Positions 13,880-15,169 of a stretch of 15,169 bases of DNA are shown here, one piece after another. Under the pieces are notes generated by a model. That model was given only the letters and a program-made list of their open reading frames with translations. It did not search any database and was not told where the DNA came from. Each line of letters begins with the position of its first letter. Position 1 is the first letter of the stretch. Source of the DNA: CAZOIA01 sp964579675 (GTDB lineage Bacteria; Planctomycetota; Phycisphaerae; UBA1845; PWPN01); assembly GCA_964579675.1 (NCBI GenBank), contig CAZOIA010000139.1:1-15169 (forward strand), written 5' to 3'. Position numbers and translations under genes: made by a program.

Positions 13880-14062
13880 GTGGACGAGTGGGGCCTGCGT
13901 GCCAACCGCCTGGACAACCACTGGTTCGACTGCCTGGTCGGCGTGGCCGTGGCCGCCAGCACGCAAGGCGCGAGCTTGGGAAGTATCGCCTCGGTCCAGC
14001 CCAATAACTCTACGCGCGTCAGAACCTCCATGCCGCGGAAGTCTCGTCGCCAGCACGTCTAA
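13880..14062 (+). pseudogene. 3' remnant of a second terminase large-subunit gene
   Basis: Translation from 13880 begins VDEWGLRANRLDNHWFDCLV and continues GVAVAASTQGA. It matches terminase residues 700-730 at 25 of 31 positions, and the DNA (13880-13972 against 11763-11855) matches at 71 of 93 by hand count. It keeps the last nuclease aspartate (HWFDCLVG). After that the two C-termini differ: this one runs on through QPNNSTRVRTSMPRKSRR to its own TAA at 14060-14062. It therefore looks like the genuine 3' end of another terminase gene, not a copy of the intact one. No ATPase or earlier nuclease motif is present upstream, so it cannot be functional on its own. Confidence 0.8.
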
Positions 14063-14115
14063 CGCCGCTGCTGAGAATCTCGGAAAAAGTGCGCGGCAAA
14101 ATCGGTCCTCCCGCG

Positions 14116-14171
14116 GATGTAGAGGGCAAATAGCACCGGGACACTTTCCCCTCAGCTGCAGATGTAGAGGG
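14116..14171 (+). repeat. Direct repeat GATGTAGAGGG, two copies 45 bases apart
   Basis: GATGTAGAGGG occurs at 14116-14126 and 14161-14171, the second copy just before the ribosome binding site of the next gene. Between them lies AGCACCGGGACACTTTCC, which resembles repeat motifs that flank REP-associated transposases in some genomes; that resemblance is from memory and weak. A regulatory site or relic of a small mobile element is possible. Confidence 0.4.
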
Positions 14172-14191
14172 GTGAAGGGAGCAGTTCGACC

Positions 14192-14386
14192 ATGGCCGAG
14201 GACCTCAAAGAGACGATCCGCGAGAACGCCCAGGGCCCCAAGCGGGCCAAGGGCGACAGCGGGGAGATGGAGCAGCACGATCTGAAGGACCAGATCGAGG
14301 CGGATCGGTACCTGTCGTCGAAAGAGGCGGCCAAGAAGGGCCTGGGCGTGCGGAGGACGCGGGTTGCACCACCTGGGGCGGTGTAA
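14192..14386 (+). CDS. Small protein in the gpW (head-tail joining) position
   Basis: The 64-residue protein is highly charged: an acidic/basic N-terminus (MAEDLKETIRENAQGPKRAK), a middle helix (DLKDQIEADRYLSSKEAAKK) and a basic, proline-ending C-terminus (GVRRTRVAPPGAV). It lies between terminase and portal, the place of the 68-residue gpW in lambda, which joins head and tail; size, helix and basic tail fit loosely, but there is no clear sequence match. ATG 14192 follows AAGGGAG (14175-14181) by ten bases. The portal gene starts 33 bases after it. It is probably a structural or connector protein. Confidence 0.7.
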   Translation: MAEDLKETIRENAQGPKRAKGDSGEMEQHDLKDQIEADRYLSSKEAAKKGLGVRRTRVAPPGAV

Positions 14387-14419
14387 TCTAGAGACGGTAG
14401 TCCAAAGTCTGGAGCAAGG

Positions 14420-15169
14420 ATGCTGAGGCGCCTTCGAGAATGGATGCTCGGTCGTCGGGCGACCGGCGGCTCGCAGCGCGGGGTCCGATTTCTGCGCCTA
14501 CAGACTCCGGCCTCCAGACTCCAGGCCAAATACGATGCCGCCCAGACCACCTATGAGAACCGGCGGCACTGGGCGAACGCCGATCACCTGTCGGCGAACT
14601 CGGCCGCCAGCGCCGAAGTGCGGCGGATCCTGCGAAGCCGGGCGCGGTACGAGGTCGCTAACAACAGCTACGCCAAGGGGATTGTGCTGACGTTGGCGAA
14701 CTATGTCGTCGGCACCGGGCCGCGGTTGCAGATGCTCACGGACGACCCCGACGCCAACCGCCTCATCGAGAAGGAGTTCGCCCGGTGGGCCAAGGCGGTG
14801 GGCCTGCCTCATAAGCTGCGCACGATGCGGATCGCCCAATGCGAGAGCGGCGAGGTGTTCGGTCTGCTGGCGACGAACCCGCGCATCGATGCCCCGGTCC
14901 AGCTCGACCTGCGCCCGATCGAGGCCGACCAGGTCGCCACCCCGTGGCCAGCGCTGCGCAGGGAGGCCAACACCTCCGACGGCATCGTCCTCGACGAGTT
15001 CGGCAACCCGGTCGCGTATTACGTCCTGAAGCGGCATCCCGGCGACAGCTCGGCGTTCCGCCTCGGTCTGGACTACGACCTCCTGCCAGCCGATGCAGTG
15101 GTTCATCTGTTCCGGGCCGAGCGCCCGGGCCAGAGCCGCGGGATTCCCGAGATCACCAGCTCGCTGTCG
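14420..15169 (+). CDS. Phage portal protein, lambda type, N-terminal 250 residues (3' end outside window)
   Basis: The frame is open from ATG 14420 to the right edge, so the gene is incomplete; full-length members have roughly 450-550 residues. The portal is the dodecameric ring at the prohead vertex through which DNA enters and to which the tail is attached. Typical lambda-family features are the YDAA...R.W start (38-51), ARYEVANNSYAKGIVLTLAN (75-94) followed by YVVGTGPRLQ (95-104), a helix with EFARWAK (119-125), and LDLRPIEADQV (162-172) followed by a GIVLDEFGNPVAYYV strand (188-202). Residues 225-240 (DAVVHLFRAERPGQSRG) are the family's DVLHLF...RPGQ.RG signature. GGAG lies about seven bases before the ATG. 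The gene follows the gpW-position gene in lambda order (terminase, W, portal). Confidence 0.92.
   Translation, partial: MLRRLREWMLGRRATGGSQRGVRFLRLQTPASRLQAKYDAAQTTYENRRHWANADHLSANSAASAEVRRILRSRARYEVANNSYAKGIVLTLANYVVGTGPRLQMLTDDPDANRLIEKEFARWAKAVGLPHKLRTMRIAQCESGEVFGLLATNPRIDAPVQLDLRPIEADQVATPWPALRREANTSDGIVLDEFGNPVAYYVLKRHPGDSSAFRLGLDYDLLPADAVVHLFRAERPGQSRGIPEITSSLS

Larger units (their letters stand above)
13459..14191. other. Mosaic stretch without an intact gene
   Basis: This stretch separates the minus-strand cassette from the gpW-position gene. It holds a candidate minus-strand promoter (13543-13571), the 3' end of a second terminase gene (13880-14062), a small stem GGTT/AACC near 13608, and an 11-base direct repeat (14116 and 14161). 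A minus-strand frame at 13509-13793 could encode 94 residues, but it lacks a convincing start signal and recognisable domain, so I do not call it a gene. The segment looks like recombination debris. Confidence 0.55.

Overview
The window is a stretch of GC-rich phage or prophage genome, probably from a tailed (siphovirus- or myovirus-type) phage of a high-GC bacterium. Support comes from a DUF3987-type prim-pol primase, a phage-style DNA methyltransferase, a GpA-like large terminase and a lambda-type portal protein arranged as modules. The mix of small genes reminds me of Planctomycetota prophages, but that rests on memory and the host is not proven. No tRNA, rRNA, CRISPR array, integrase or complete insertion sequence is visible. 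Both ends are cut inside genes.

Layout. (1) 3-4287, plus strand: the C-terminal part of a metallophosphoesterase, an SF2 helicase with a zinc ribbon, and a prim-pol/DUF3987 primase, tightly packed as a replication module. (2) 4273-4942: a non-coding block that starts with seven helically phased 11-bp repeats, followed by a short AT-rich stretch and a long imperfect hairpin. It is a candidate replication origin. (3) 4943-6551, plus strand: a small basic protein overlapping a ParB-like/beta-class DNA methyltransferase fusion. (4) 6492-9289, minus strand: a membrane protein with its own candidate promoter, then a run of seven small genes read leftward (helical protein, two unknowns, HARE-HTH protein, SH3-like small protein, zinc-ribbon protein, winged-helix protein). 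(5) 9290-9448: a divergent control region with nested palindromes. (6) 9449-12115, plus strand: a putative small terminase subunit, the large terminase and an NrdR-like zinc-ribbon protein. (7) 12206-13458, minus strand: a HAD phosphatase and a four-helix membrane protein whose genes overlap. This cassette sits against the direction of the late genes. (8) 13459-14191: no intact gene, but it holds the 3' end of a second large terminase gene. (9) 14192-15169, plus strand: a small gene in the gpW position and the N-terminal 250 residues of the portal protein.

How it fits together. Helicase, primase and the repeat block would copy the genome; the methyltransferase would modify it; the minus-strand cluster looks regulatory or host-directed; terminase, connector and portal package it. 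The most notable structure is the pair of terminase 3' ends (11763-11855 and 13880-13972, 25 of 31 residues identical) that bracket the HAD/membrane cassette. I read this as a mosaic junction in which an intact terminase plus an accessory cassette was joined to the remnant of the resident terminase. The HAD/four-helix pair is the best candidate for an undescribed phage-borne accessory system; its function cannot be told from sequence alone.
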